Positions 32,550-40,740 of a stretch of DNA of 45,264 nt are shown piece by piece; positions within the stretch are counted from its first letter, which is position 1, and every line of letters begins with the position of its first letter. Made by a program: the position numbers and the translations under genes. Source of the stretch: an uncultured Mycoplasmatota bacterium (GTDB taxonomy: Bacteria > Bacillota_I > Bacilli_A > RF39 > UBA660). The DNA lies in NCBI GenBank assembly GCA_900550255.1, contig URQZ01000007.1:1-45264 (forward strand). The letters run 5' to 3'. Under the pieces are notes generated by a model, which saw only the letters and a list, made by a program, of their open reading frames with translations, did no database searches and was not told where the DNA came from.

Positions 32550-33155
32550 TTATTTTTCCAATCTTTTTTGTAAAACTTTTTCTTTTATTTTTGATATATC
32601 AATTTCATCTACAGTTTGAATAAAATCAAGATCATCTAAAGTCTGAATAGAATTGATATCATTAAAAGTTTTTTCTTTTTCATTTACTTCAATTGGTTTT
32701 ATCAATTGTTGTTTTTCTTGTAATATCTTTTCAACTGCTTTTGTTGTTTCTTGTTTTTTTATTTGTTCTATTTCTGTTTCTATTTTTTTATTATCAACCG
32801 GCTTATTTTGAATCTTTTTTTCACGTGTTTTTGTATTAGATGTTTTTGTTTGAAATTTTTTTATTTTTTCGTTATTGCTTATAATTTTTTTTCTAATTCT
32901 TCTAACAGCATTATTATACTCTATCTTACACACACCCAACATTGATCCTAAAACAAATGATCCCATTAAAGTAAAGGTAAGAGAATTTTGAATATTTGGA
33001 AAGATTCTAAAGAAATTATCAACATTAAATATCTGACAAATCAGGTAAATAATAGAAATCGATAATATATATATTGGTCCAAAATAAGTGTTTTTATATT
33101 TTTTTAATTTTTTTTGTAATACATTATTCTGTTGTTCTAATTGCTTGACAGTCAT
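32550..33155 (-). CDS. Membrane protein with coiled-coil tail
   Basis: No family recognised. 201 residues: an N-terminal coiled coil (VKQLEQQNNVLQKKLKKY), two membrane helices (about 28-43 and 60-77), then a basic and Gln/Lys-rich tail with KKIETEIEQIKKQETT and a repeated IQTLDDLDF/IQTVDEID ending. It lies between pnp and truB, where Bacillus has ribC or rbfA in the same wider cluster, and is tightly packed with both. Layout is similar to the gene at 24874-25455. Function unknown. Confidence 0.65.
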   Translation of the reverse strand: MTVKQLEQQNNVLQKKLKKYKNTYFGPIYILSISIIYLICQIFNVDNFFRIFPNIQNSLTFTLMGSFVLGSMLGVCKIEYNNAVRRIRKKIISNNEKIKKFQTKTSNTKTREKKIQNKPVDNKKIETEIEQIKKQETTKAVEKILQEKQQLIKPIEVNEKEKTFNDINSIQTLDDLDFIQTVDEIDISKIKEKVLQKRLEK

Positions 33156-33175
33156 AATATCCCCCTACAATCTTT

Positions 33176-35305
33176 TTATTTGATAGCTTCTTTTCTTGAT
33201 AGATTTAGACGTCCACGTTTATCAAATCCTAATGATTTAACTAAAATTTCATCACCAACTTTAACAATATCACTTGGTTTTTCTACTCTTTTAGTATCTA
33301 GTTGTGAAACGTGTACTAATCCTTCACATCCTGGCCATAGTTCAACAAAACATCCAAAATCTTCGACTTTTACAACACGTCCTTTATAAATAACGCCATC
33401 TTCTACTTCTCTTACTACTTCTTTAATCATTTCCATTGTTTTGTCGATTATATTTTGATCTGAATGATATATAATAACGCGTCCATCATCTTCTAAGTCA
33501 ACTTTAACAGCGTTTACATCAGTAACAGCTTTAACGTTACTTGCTTCTAATATGATTTTTGTAATCATATCTCCACCTTTTCCAATAACATCTTTTATTT
33601 TGTTTGGATCAATATTAAATGTTACTGTTTTAGGTGCGTATTTACTTACTTCTTTTCTTGGTTCACTGATTTGGTTTGTAATAACTTCAAGAATTTGAGC
33701 ACGAGCTTTTTTAGCTTGTTGTAAAGCTTCTTTTAAAATTTGTTTTGTAATTCCTTTTATTTTAATATCCATTTGTAGAGCACATATTCCGTCTTTAGTA
33801 CCAGCTACTTTAAAGTCCATGTCTCCTAGATGGTCTTCCATTCCTTGAATATCAGTTAAAATAGTATAATCATCCCCATTTGTAATAAGTCCCATAGCAA
33901 TTCCTGCTACTGGTGCTTTAATTGGAACCCCAGCTGCCATTAAAGCCATACATCCTGCACAAATACTAGCTTGTGATGATGAACCATTACTTTCTAATAT
34001 TTCAGAAACAACTCTAATTGTATAAGGAAATTCCTCTTCAGATGGTATAACTTGCGCTAAAGCTCTTTCTCCTAAAGCTCCGTGTCCTATTTCTCTTCTT
34101 CCAGGTGCTCCATATCTTCCTGTTTCACCTACAGAAAATTGAGGAAAGTTATAATGTAACATAAATCTTTTTTCGGCTTCTAGAGATAATCCATCTAAAA
34201 TTTGATGTTCTCCTAAAGCTCCTAGTGTAACTGTTGATAAACTTTGTGTTTGTCCACGCGTAAATAATGCCGATCCATGTGTTCTTGGTAAAATATCAAT
34301 ATCAGTTGATAAGGGTCTTATTTCATCCATTGCTCTACCATCTGCACGTGTATGTTCGTTTACAACAATTTGTCTAAAAATTTCATATTCGATTTCTTCT
34401 AAAACTAATTTTACTTTTGTAATTAGTTCTTTTAATTCAATTTCTTTTAAATCTTCATTTTCTTCTTCATATTTATTTACAATATTTTCTTTTATTTTAT
34501 CTATTGCTTCATATTTTTCCAATTTATCCTTTATTCTCATAGCTTCATTTAAAGGTGAACTTGCTAAGGTTTTAATTTCTTCTTTTAATTCCTCGGTAAT
34601 ATCTAATTTTTCATATTCCATTTTAGAAACGCCAACTTCAGCAATTATTTCTTCTTGGAAAGCAATTAATTCTTTTATAGCTTCATGTCCAAACATTAAA
34701 GCATCTAACATATCTTCTTCGCTTACTTCTTTTGCGCCTGCTTCAACCATATTTATAGCATCTTTAGTACCTGCTACTGTTAAATCTATATCAGAAAGTT
34801 CTATTTGTTCAGCTGTTGGATTTATAACAAATTCTCCATTTACTCTTCCTACTTTAACTCCTGCAATCGGCCCATCAAATGGTGTTTCTGAAATACATGT
34901 TGCTAGTGACGATCCAAACATCGCACACATTTCTGGTGAATTGTCTTGATCTACTGATAGTACAGTGTTTACAATTTGTACTTCATTTTTGAAATCACTT
35001 GGAAAAAGTGGTCTCATTGGACGGTCAATCATACGAGCTGCTAAAGTCGCTGAATCAGTAGGGCGTCCTTCTCTTTTTATAAAACCACCTGGTATTTTAC
35101 CAACTGAATATAGTTTTTCTTGATATAAAACCATAAGTGGGAAAAAGTCAGCTAAAACGTTAGCTTTTTTTGATACAACTGTTGTTGATAATACAACAGT
35201 GTCTCCATATCTGACAAGGACAGCTCCACTTGCTTGTTTTGCCATTTCTCCATGTTCTACAATTATTTTTCTTCCTCTAAAATCTAATTCAAATACTTTT
35301 TTCAT
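33176..35305 (-). CDS. pnp: Polynucleotide phosphorylase
   Basis: 709 residues, full length. Two RNase PH cores, with FPLMVLYQEKLYSVGKIPGGFIKREGRP (in part) and RPMRPLFP in the first and GRREIGHGALGERAL, GSSSQASICAG and DHLGDMDFKVAGT in the second, joined by the helical linker; then a KH domain (IKDVIGKGGDMI) and an S1 domain (GVIYKGRVVKVEDFGCFVEL). Catalyses phosphorolytic 3'-5' RNA decay. It follows rpsO, the usual order, with a terminator between the two. Confidence 0.95.
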   Translation of the reverse strand: MKKVFELDFRGRKIIVEHGEMAKQASGAVLVRYGDTVVLSTTVVSKKANVLADFFPLMVLYQEKLYSVGKIPGGFIKREGRPTDSATLAARMIDRPMRPLFPSDFKNEVQIVNTVLSVDQDNSPEMCAMFGSSLATCISETPFDGPIAGVKVGRVNGEFVINPTAEQIELSDIDLTVAGTKDAINMVEAGAKEVSEEDMLDALMFGHEAIKELIAFQEEIIAEVGVSKMEYEKLDITEELKEEIKTLASSPLNEAMRIKDKLEKYEAIDKIKENIVNKYEEENEDLKEIELKELITKVKLVLEEIEYEIFRQIVVNEHTRADGRAMDEIRPLSTDIDILPRTHGSALFTRGQTQSLSTVTLGALGEHQILDGLSLEAEKRFMLHYNFPQFSVGETGRYGAPGRREIGHGALGERALAQVIPSEEEFPYTIRVVSEILESNGSSSQASICAGCMALMAAGVPIKAPVAGIAMGLITNGDDYTILTDIQGMEDHLGDMDFKVAGTKDGICALQMDIKIKGITKQILKEALQQAKKARAQILEVITNQISEPRKEVSKYAPKTVTFNIDPNKIKDVIGKGGDMITKIILEASNVKAVTDVNAVKVDLEDDGRVIIYHSDQNIIDKTMEMIKEVVREVEDGVIYKGRVVKVEDFGCFVELWPGCEGLVHVSQLDTKRVEKPSDIVKVGDEILVKSLGFDKRGRLNLSRKEAIK

Positions 35306-35339
35306 TTGTTACCCTCTTTTCTAAATACTTTTTATATAC

Positions 35340-35367
35340 AAAACAAAGACACTTAAAAATAAGTGCC
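35340..35367 (-). terminator. Terminator between rpsO and pnp
   Basis: GGCACTTA/TAAGTGTC stem followed by TTTGTTTTG on the minus strand, 10 bases after the rpsO stop. It may be leaky so that pnp is partly co-transcribed. Confidence 0.7.
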
Positions 35368-35376
35368 TACATTTTA

Positions 35377-35646
35377 TTATTTTCTTAATCCTAAACTTGA
35401 AATTAATTCTCTATAACGGTTAATATCTTTTTCTTTTAAGTATTTTTGCATACTACGTCTTTGACCAACTTTTTTAAGAAGTCCTCTTCTTGAATGATGA
35501 TCATGTTTGTGTTCTTTTAAATGTTCTGTTAATTCATTAATTTCAGCTGTTAAAATTGCTATTTGTACTTCTGGAGAACCAGTATCTCCTTTACCTCTAG
35601 CATATTTTTTTACGATTTTTTCTTTTGCTTCTTTTGTTAAAGCCAT
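35377..35646 (-). CDS. rpsO: Ribosomal protein S15
   Basis: 89 residues, the standard length, when started at ATG 35646 seven bases after GAGGAG; an ATG two codons earlier is too close to the site. Motifs DTGSPEVQIAILTAEI, HLKEHKHDHHSRRGLLKKVGQRR and YLKEKDINRYRELI. Binds 16S rRNA helices 20-22 early in 30S assembly. Preceded by its own promoter and a structured leader probably used for autoregulation. Confidence 0.96.
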   Translation of the reverse strand: MALTKEAKEKIVKKYARGKGDTGSPEVQIAILTAEINELTEHLKEHKHDHHSRRGLLKKVGQRRSMQKYLKEKDINRYRELISSLGLRK

Positions 35647-35671
35647 TTTCATTCTCCTCTCTTAAAATTCG

Positions 35672-35717
35672 CTTATTCTGAGAAAAAAGTCGGAGACTTC
35701 TCAATTCCAAGAATAAG
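35672..35717 (-). promoter_or_regulatory. rpsO mRNA leader structure
   Basis: The transcript folds with CTTATTCT (35710-35717) paired to AGAATAAG (35672-35679), inside it GAGAA/TTCTC and AAGTC/GACTT helices. Such compact structures between promoter and start codon are known to bind S15 in several phyla; binding here is inferred. Confidence 0.55.
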
Positions 35718-35727
35718 TAACAAATAT

Positions 35728-35756
35728 AATATACACTATATTATATGTTTTTGCAA
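35728..35756 (-). promoter_or_regulatory. rpsO promoter
   Basis: TTGCAA, 17 bases, TATATT on the minus strand, placing transcription start at the foot of the leader structure. Confidence 0.6.
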
Positions 35757-35759
35757 GTT

Positions 35760-36266
35760 TTATTTATTAATTTTTCCTATTTTATTAAATGGAAATAGAC
35801 GAATATTAGTAGTTCCCTTAATTTGTTCTTTTTTTATTAATCCTATATATCTACTATCTAAGGAATTGTCTCTATTATCTCCAACTACAAAATAATATCC
35901 TTTAGGTATTTTATTATATCCAAGTTCAGTGATATTAAAGTTTTCTGTTGTTTCTTTAATAAATTTTTCCTCTACTTTTTTACCATTTATATAAAGCGTG
36001 TTGTTTTTATATCTAACTTGTTCTCCAGGAAGGCCTATAACCCTTTTAACTAAGCGTTCATTATTGTATTTTATTACAACGATATCAAATCTTTTATAAT
36101 CTTTATCTAATTTATTTAGTACTAATATTTCACCATTATGTAAAGTATCAACCATTGAGTTTCCATCTACTCTAACTAAAGTTACTATAAAGCTTCTAAT
36201 TAAAACTATTACAATTATAATTATTACATATGGTAAATATTCTTTTATTTTTGCTTTTAAATCCAT
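35760..36266 (-). CDS. lepB: Signal peptidase I
   Basis: 168 residues, one N-terminal membrane helix (about 12-30) then the extracytoplasmic catalytic domain. Nucleophile Ser37 in DGNSMVDTL and general base Lys74 in RLVKRVIGLPGE form the Ser-Lys dyad; GDNRDNSLDSR and GLIKKEQI complete the family boxes. Removes signal peptides from exported proteins such as the pilin-like and secreted proteins nearby. Short Gram-positive type. It starts four bases after the zinc-ribbon gene ends. Confidence 0.95.
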   Translation of the reverse strand: MDLKAKIKEYLPYVIIIIVIVLIRSFIVTLVRVDGNSMVDTLHNGEILVLNKLDKDYKRFDIVVIKYNNERLVKRVIGLPGEQVRYKNNTLYINGKKVEEKFIKETTENFNITELGYNKIPKGYYFVVGDNRDNSLDSRYIGLIKKEQIKGTTNIRLFPFNKIGKINK

Positions 36267-36270
36267 TTTT

Positions 36271-36666
36271 TCACCTTTTTCTTCCTGAATTCTTATTAAT
36301 GAAATGCATTTTAGGTTTTATCTCATCATTTTTATTTTCAAAACTATTATTTAGTTGTTTTAATATTTTGGCTTTTTCCATACATTTTGGACAATATTTT
36401 GAATCATCAACAATTATATCACCACAACCAATACATGTTTTTATTCCATCCTGCATCTGTTCTAATCTCGAATCTTTAATGAATTCTTTTATTATTTTTA
36501 CTGGAATACCGGTAGCTTCGTGAATAACATACATATTAGTTGGTTTATTATTTTTTAAATATTCTTTTATTTTTTTAAAAAGTTTTTGGTCACACTCTTT
36601 GCAAAGTCTAGCACCGCTAGTATAGCTAATTATTTTATTACAATATAGACAAGTACAAAATTCCAT
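36271..36666 (-). CDS. Zinc-ribbon/HTH protein, YvyF-like
   Basis: 131 residues with a Cys4 knuckle at the start (CLYCNKII...LCKECDQKL), a helical DNA-binding-like middle (TNMYVIHEATGIPVKIIKEFIKDSRLEQ in pieces: YVIHEATGIPVKII, KEFIKDSRLEQ), and a second Cys4 ribbon (CIGCGDIIV...YCPKCM). The middle resembles YvyF/TIGR03826 of Bacillus flagellar loci, which has the same Cys pair followed by a MerR-like helix pair; no flagellar genes are here. Regulatory role inferred. GGTGAT precedes ATG, and it shares a transcript with lepB. Confidence 0.65.
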   Translation of the reverse strand: MEFCTCLYCNKIISYTSGARLCKECDQKLFKKIKEYLKNNKPTNMYVIHEATGIPVKIIKEFIKDSRLEQMQDGIKTCIGCGDIIVDDSKYCPKCMEKAKILKQLNNSFENKNDEIKPKMHFINKNSGRKR

Positions 36667-36683
36667 AATATCACCTTACATAA

Positions 36684-36711
36684 ATTATATCATGAATCAT
36701 TAAAAAAACAA
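36684..36711 (-). promoter_or_regulatory. Promoter of the zinc-ribbon-lepB unit
   Basis: TTGTTT, 16 bases, exact TATAAT on the minus strand. The -35 box overlaps the T run of the rplS terminator. Confidence 0.45.
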
Positions 36712-36726
36712 GACTTATGCAGCCTT
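36702..36726 (-). terminator. Terminator after rplS
   Basis: AAGGCT/AGTCTT stem (one G-T pair) containing the rplS stop, followed by TGTTTTTTT on the minus strand. Confidence 0.65.
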
Positions 36727-37083
36727 ATTTTCTTCTGTAACTTTGTCTCTTCTTTCCTTGATTCGTGGTTTACTAACTAAAGTTCTTAAGTAATTTAATT
36801 TAGCTCTTCTTACTTTACCTTTTCTAACTACTGTAACGTTATCAATTTTTGGAGAATTAACTGGGAATGTTCTTTCAACACCAATTCCTGCAGAAATTTT
36901 TCTAACAGTGAATGTTTTAGAGATTCCACCACCAACTATTTTGATTACAATTCCTTCAAATGATTGGATTCTTTCTCTTTTTCCTTCAATAATTTTAACG
37001 TCAACTTTAACAGTATCTCCTACACGAAATTCAGGTAAATCAGTTCTGATTTGATTTTTAGTTATTTTTTCAACTAAATTCAC
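36715..37083 (-). CDS. rplS: Ribosomal protein L19
   Basis: 122 residues: PEFRVGDTVKVDVKIIEGKRERIQSFEG, the family signature (here in two pieces PEFRVGDTVKV and EGKRERIQSFEG), FTVRKISAGIGVERTFPVNSPKI and KGKVRRAKLNYLR. L19 sits at the 30S-50S interface. The start codon is GTG, nine bases after AAAGGA; no ATG is placed as well. It has its own promoter and leader. Confidence 0.95.
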   Translation of the reverse strand: MNLVEKITKNQIRTDLPEFRVGDTVKVDVKIIEGKRERIQSFEGIVIKIVGGGISKTFTVRKISAGIGVERTFPVNSPKIDNVTVVRKGKVRRAKLNYLRTLVSKPRIKERRDKVTEENKAA

Positions 37084-37089
37084 GATGTC

Positions 37090-37146
37090 ACGTCCTTTCT
37101 CATAATTATAATCATAAAATTTCTTTCAGCGGATTACAACGTTCTA
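37090..37146 (-). promoter_or_regulatory. Possible L19 leader element
   Basis: Short transcript leader beginning GAACGTTGTAATCCGCTGAA, a sequence resembling known ribosomal protein L19 leaders of Bacilli, followed by an AT-rich inverted repeat (ATTATAATTAT) before AAAGGA. Identification is from memory of the motif only. Confidence 0.4.
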
Positions 37147-37175
37147 ATTTTATCATATATTTTTAAGCTTGTAAA
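37147..37175 (-). promoter_or_regulatory. rplS promoter
   Basis: TTTACA, 17 bases, TAAAAT on the minus strand; separates rplS from the trmD transcript. Confidence 0.65.
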
Positions 37176-37178
37176 GTT

Positions 37179-37637
37179 TTATCTACTTTTTCCTTTTTCT
37201 TCATGAATAGGTTCATAGTTATTCATTGTTTTATGAATTATTTTAGTTTTCAATTCTCTCTCTAAGAGAAGTATTTTTTTCATTAATAATGAGATATATT
37301 TATCATCTAGATATTGTTGATATTTATTTTGAACCATTTCTTTATATCGTGTTAAGTCGTTTAGTGCTTGTCTTAGTGGTGCATCATCTGGATCTTCATC
37401 ACTACTATCAATTATATTAATAATATAGTTTAAATAGTAATCAAGTTTTCTTTTTGTTTTCTTTTTTACTATTTTTTCAATAAATGAAGGTTTAACTACT
37501 AACATTGAATTTACTTCTACTCCAGGATATTCAACATTATTTTGAGGTGATACTTGAAATCCATTTAACTTATTATTCATTTTTACTGTTTCTTGATTAT
37601 ATTTTTCTTTATCAATTGTATAATGTTTAGCTTTCAT
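37179..37637 (-). CDS. Unrecognised protein between trmD and rplS
   Basis: 152 residues from ATG at 37637, which has AGGTGAT upstream; a GTG three codons earlier is part of that site. I do not recognise the family. The N-terminus is polar and probably disordered; the C-terminal two-thirds are helical with an acidic DSSDEDPDDAPLRQALNDL stretch and long helices (YKEMVQNKYQQYLDDKYI, LLMKKILLLERELKTK). It overlaps trmD by 11 bases. A helical nucleoprotein or ribosome-associated function would fit the place but is a guess. Confidence 0.65.
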   Translation of the reverse strand: MKAKHYTIDKEKYNQETVKMNNKLNGFQVSPQNNVEYPGVEVNSMLVVKPSFIEKIVKKKTKRKLDYYLNYIINIIDSSDEDPDDAPLRQALNDLTRYKEMVQNKYQQYLDDKYISLLMKKILLLERELKTKIIHKTMNNYEPIHEEKGKSR

Positions 37638-38310
37638 TATTATCACCTTTTTCTAATAAATCAGGGCGTCTTTCTTTTGTTTTTTTAATGCTTTGTTCTA
37701 AACGCCATTTTCTTATATTTTCATGATGTCCGGATAAAAGAACATCTGGTACTTTCATGTTTTGAAATTCAACTGGTTTTGTATAAACTGGATAGTCTAG
37801 AAGATTATTATTAAATGAGTCATATAAGTGTGAATCAGTTTCAATTACGCCATCTACTAATCTAACAATGCTATCTACCATTATCATACTAGGAATTTCG
37901 CCACCTGTCAAAACATAATCTCCTACACTTATTTCTAAATCGACAAAAGAGCGAATTCTTTCATCAAAGCCTTCATAATGACCACACAAAATAATAATAT
38001 GTTTTTGTTTTGAAAACTGATAAGCCATCTTTTGATTATATGTTTTTCCTTGTGGTGTCATCATAATAACAATTGAATCTTTTGTTTTGACATCTTCTAT
38101 TGCATTATAAACAGGTTCTGGCATTAAAACCATTCCTTTTCCTCCACCAAATGCATAATCGTCTACTCTGTTATGTTTATCTGTTGTGTAATCTCTTATA
38201 TCATGTATTTTTATATCAACAAGTTTTTTATCAACTGCTCTTTTTATGATTGATTCGTTAAAGACATTTTCAAACATATTTGGAAATAGTGTTAGTATAT
38301 CAATTTTCAT
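37627..38310 (-). CDS. trmD: tRNA (guanine37-N1)-methyltransferase TrmD
   Basis: 227 residues of the SPOUT class with the trefoil-knot motifs: FGGGKGMVLMPEPV, ILCGHYEGFDERI, SVGDYVLTGGEIPSMIM and a C-terminal GHHENIRKWRLEQS. Catalytic Asp and SAM-binding residues are in place. It methylates G37 of tRNAs to keep the reading frame. Overlaps rimM by 11 bases, the usual rimM-trmD pairing. Confidence 0.96.
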   Translation of the reverse strand: MKIDILTLFPNMFENVFNESIIKRAVDKKLVDIKIHDIRDYTTDKHNRVDDYAFGGGKGMVLMPEPVYNAIEDVKTKDSIVIMMTPQGKTYNQKMAYQFSKQKHIIILCGHYEGFDERIRSFVDLEISVGDYVLTGGEIPSMIMVDSIVRLVDGVIETDSHLYDSFNNNLLDYPVYTKPVEFQNMKVPDVLLSGHHENIRKWRLEQSIKKTKERRPDLLEKGDNNES

Positions 38311-38785
38311 TTATTAGTCCTTCTATTTCTTTTATTATTATTTTATGCTTATCAATATCTACTTTTTCAATAAATTCAGGCAAGTTAGGAACCATATTTT
38401 TATCAGTTATAACTAAAATACTATATTTTGAATTTTTAATGATATCTGTTACTTTTCCTATTAATTTATCTTTTACATAAACAGAAAGTCCTATTAAGTC
38501 TTCATCTAAATAGCCATCTATTTTTAAATCTTTTTTATTAATATAAACAGGCATGTTTTTATATTTTAAAACCTCATTTATGTTTGTAAATCCAACTAAG
38601 GTTATCATGTCAAACATTTTATGTTTGCGATAAGTGTTTATTATTTGTTCTTCTTTGTTTTTTCCAATATATATTTTAAAGTTTTTCTTAAAAACGTTTT
38701 CTTTGTATTTAAAATCTGAAAGTATTCTTAATTCACCTTTAATTCCATGTGTATTAACGATATCACCTATATATATATATTCCAT
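38300..38785 (-). CDS. rimM: 16S rRNA processing protein RimM
   Basis: 161 residues; IGDIVNTHGIKGELRILSD is the N-terminal RimM signature, then a PRC-barrel part with DEDLIGLSVYVKDKLIGKVTDI and MVPNLPEFIEKVDID (shortened here). Binds S19 and helps 30S head maturation. It follows the rRNA methyltransferase gene by seven bases. No rpsP or KH protein precedes, unlike Bacillus. Confidence 0.93.
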   Translation of the reverse strand: MEYIYIGDIVNTHGIKGELRILSDFKYKENVFKKNFKIYIGKNKEEQIINTYRKHKMFDMITLVGFTNINEVLKYKNMPVYINKKDLKIDGYLDEDLIGLSVYVKDKLIGKVTDIIKNSKYSILVITDKNMVPNLPEFIEKVDIDKHKIIIKEIEGLINEN

Positions 38786-38792
38786 ACAACAC

Positions 38793-39518
38793 CTACTTAT
38801 CTAATTCATATAAAATAATACTTGTTGCGACTCCTACATTTAATGATTCACAAGCTTCATTCATGTCTATATAAATAAATTCATCGCAAAGTTCTTCTAC
38901 TTCTTCACTCATACCATTTCCTTCATTGCCCATTATTATAGCAAATTTTTCAGTTTTTTCAATATCTTTAATATTTTTTCCATGTGTTACTTTTGTACCT
39001 AAAATTTTATATTCTTGATTTGAAAGTTCTGGAATGAATTCTAAAAGGTTTCTATTTATTATGTTTATGTGAAATAGCATTCCTTGACTAGCTCTTATTA
39101 CTTTAGGATTATACAAATCAACAGTATTATCACCAAGTACAATTGTATCGAAGTTAAAAGCAACAGCACTTCTTATAATTGTTCCTAAATTACCAGGATC
39201 TTGGATTTCATCTAATAGTAATATTCTATTTCCTAATTTTTTTTCTTCTTTTTTATTACATATTGCCATAACATTACTAGGAGATTCCAAATTACTAATA
39301 TAATGAATTATATCGTTTGTTACATAATTTGTTTCAACATCTAAAGGAAATAAAGTATCTTGTTCTAATATTAATTCTTTAATATATCCTGTTTTATATG
39401 CTTCTAATACTAAATGTTCTGTTTCAATTAAAAAGGTATTTGTTTTATCTCGATATTTTTTTTGATGTAATTTCTTTATATCTTTTATTTTTTTATTATC
39501 AATTGAAGTATATAACAT
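38793..39518 (-). CDS. TrmH/SpoU-family 23S rRNA 2'-O-methyltransferase
   Basis: 241 residues. An N-terminal substrate-binding domain (KKIKDIKKLHQKKYRDK, FLIETEHLVLEAY) precedes the SPOUT domain with LLLDEIQDPGNLGTIIRSAVAF, DLYNPKVIRASQG, IMGNEGNGMSEEV and CESLNVGVATSIILYE. This is the RlmB/YsgA branch that methylates ribose in 23S rRNA; the precise nucleotide cannot be read. Start ATG at 39518 has GGTGG five bases upstream; an upstream frame to 39545 reaches into the pilin terminator. Confidence 0.92.
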   Translation of the reverse strand: MLYTSIDNKKIKDIKKLHQKKYRDKTNTFLIETEHLVLEAYKTGYIKELILEQDTLFPLDVETNYVTNDIIHYISNLESPSNVMAICNKKEEKKLGNRILLLDEIQDPGNLGTIIRSAVAFNFDTIVLGDNTVDLYNPKVIRASQGMLFHINIINRNLLEFIPELSNQEYKILGTKVTHGKNIKDIEKTEKFAIIMGNEGNGMSEEVEELCDEFIYIDMNEACESLNVGVATSIILYELDK

Positions 39519-39543
39519 AGTTACCACCAATATATATTTTAAC

Positions 39544-39579
39544 AAAAAAAAACTTATAAGTCTATGTTCTTATAAGTTT
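39544..39579 (-). terminator. Terminator after the pilin-like gene
   Basis: An 11-bp stem AAACTTATAAG/CTTATAAGTTT followed by a T run on the minus strand, overlapping the stop codon. Confidence 0.85.
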
Positions 39580-40660
39580 AATTTTTATTAACAGTAATTA
39601 CTGGTCTAACCGTGAAAGCAACATCCGTACCTATAATTGTATAACTTAAATCTAATTGCTTGATAGTAGGATTATAAAAATATATTGATGCTTTAATAGT
39701 TGTAGGACTACAATTTGTTGCATTATTTTGTTTTAATGATAAAGTCCAATAACTATATGTAGCATTCATATAATTATCTGTATTAAAACCATATGCTCCA
39801 TCTTTATATACTGGTTTTATTTCATCCATTGTTGGAATTCTTATCCAAGTATTATAATTTTTAACGTTATCGGAATAAGTCATTTTACTCAATTCAGCCG
39901 TCTTTTCTAAATTATATTCATTCATTTTGTTATCTAGCCAGTTTTCTAAAATTGGTTTTATAATACTATTTTCCCATTTATAATCAGTGTTATTACCATT
40001 ACCAGTGCTACACCAATCAACAAAATTACAATAGTTTAATGAATTAGCATTTCCGCAAATTTGTATTTTCCCACTAGCTTCTAATTTAAAACTTGTCCCA
40101 ACAACATTTGAATTACTTTGTAATTCATTTGTACTTAAATATCCGTCCATTACAAGTTGTGTACTATTTTCATTATCTTTCATTACCAACCAATTATATC
40201 CCAAATATTCTACTTTATCTCCTTGTGTATATTCTTTACTTGGTATTCCTATAAATAGACTATTTTTATCATAAAAATTCTTATAATCATCTTTGCATCC
40301 TATATCTTCATTATTAAATAAAAAATATTTATATTTTTTTCCAACTTTTTCAATTATGATTTTTAAATCTTGACTGATTGTATTTTTTGTAATAGGATCT
40401 TTCATATTAGAAGCATCAATGTATCCATCATCATTTAAAGTTTTTAAAGTAATTGTTTTACTTTTTCCTAATTCAGTTAAATGATCAGCACCATAAGAAC
40501 GAGCTGCATTTAAAATGTTATCATATTGCGTTACACAGACTTTTGTTTTGTATTTATCAATTTGATCTGTAACAATCGGAACTGTTATTGATGTAATAAT
40601 CCCAAGAATAACAATTACAGCAAGTAATTCTGCCAACGTAAAACCTTTTCTTTTTTTCAT
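39578..40660 (-). CDS. Type IV pilin-like protein with large C-terminal domain
   Basis: 360 residues. The class III/type IV prepilin leader MKKRKG is followed by FTLAELLAVIVILGII with Glu at mature position 5; prepilin peptidase would cut after Gly6. Residues about 30-120 form a pilin-like helix and sheet; about 130-360 form an extra domain beginning YTQGDKVEYLGYNWLVM and ending YSYWTLS...AFTVRPVITV. That (G)VRPVI ending and the IRIPTMDEI segment resemble C-terminal domains of the DUF6273 or C-type-lectin-like sort seen in gut Bacillota surface proteins. Paired Cys suggest disulphides. It could bind ligands or DNA at a pilus tip. Own promoter; GAGGTGA precedes ATG. Confidence 0.8.
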   Translation of the reverse strand: MKKRKGFTLAELLAVIVILGIITSITVPIVTDQIDKYKTKVCVTQYDNILNAARSYGADHLTELGKSKTITLKTLNDDGYIDASNMKDPITKNTISQDLKIIIEKVGKKYKYFLFNNEDIGCKDDYKNFYDKNSLFIGIPSKEYTQGDKVEYLGYNWLVMKDNENSTQLVMDGYLSTNELQSNSNVVGTSFKLEASGKIQICGNANSLNYCNFVDWCSTGNGNNTDYKWENSIIKPILENWLDNKMNEYNLEKTAELSKMTYSDNVKNYNTWIRIPTMDEIKPVYKDGAYGFNTDNYMNATYSYWTLSLKQNNATNCSPTTIKASIYFYNPTIKQLDLSYTIIGTDVAFTVRPVITVNKN

Positions 40661-40684
40661 TTAAGTCACCTCTATACTAACAAT

Positions 40685-40713
40685 ATAATATCATACATCT
40701 TTTTTTTAATCAA
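40685..40713 (-). promoter_or_regulatory. Promoter of the pilin-like gene
   Basis: TTGATT, 17 bases, TATTAT on the minus strand. The -35 box is part of the T-rich tail of the ymfH terminator. Confidence 0.6.
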
Positions 40714-40740
40714 TAAAAAGCTACTCTATAAGTAGCTATT
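40711..40740 (-). terminator. Terminator after ymfH
   Basis: AGCTAC/GTAGCT stem with 7-base loop and TTTTTATTG tail on the minus strand. Confidence 0.8.
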
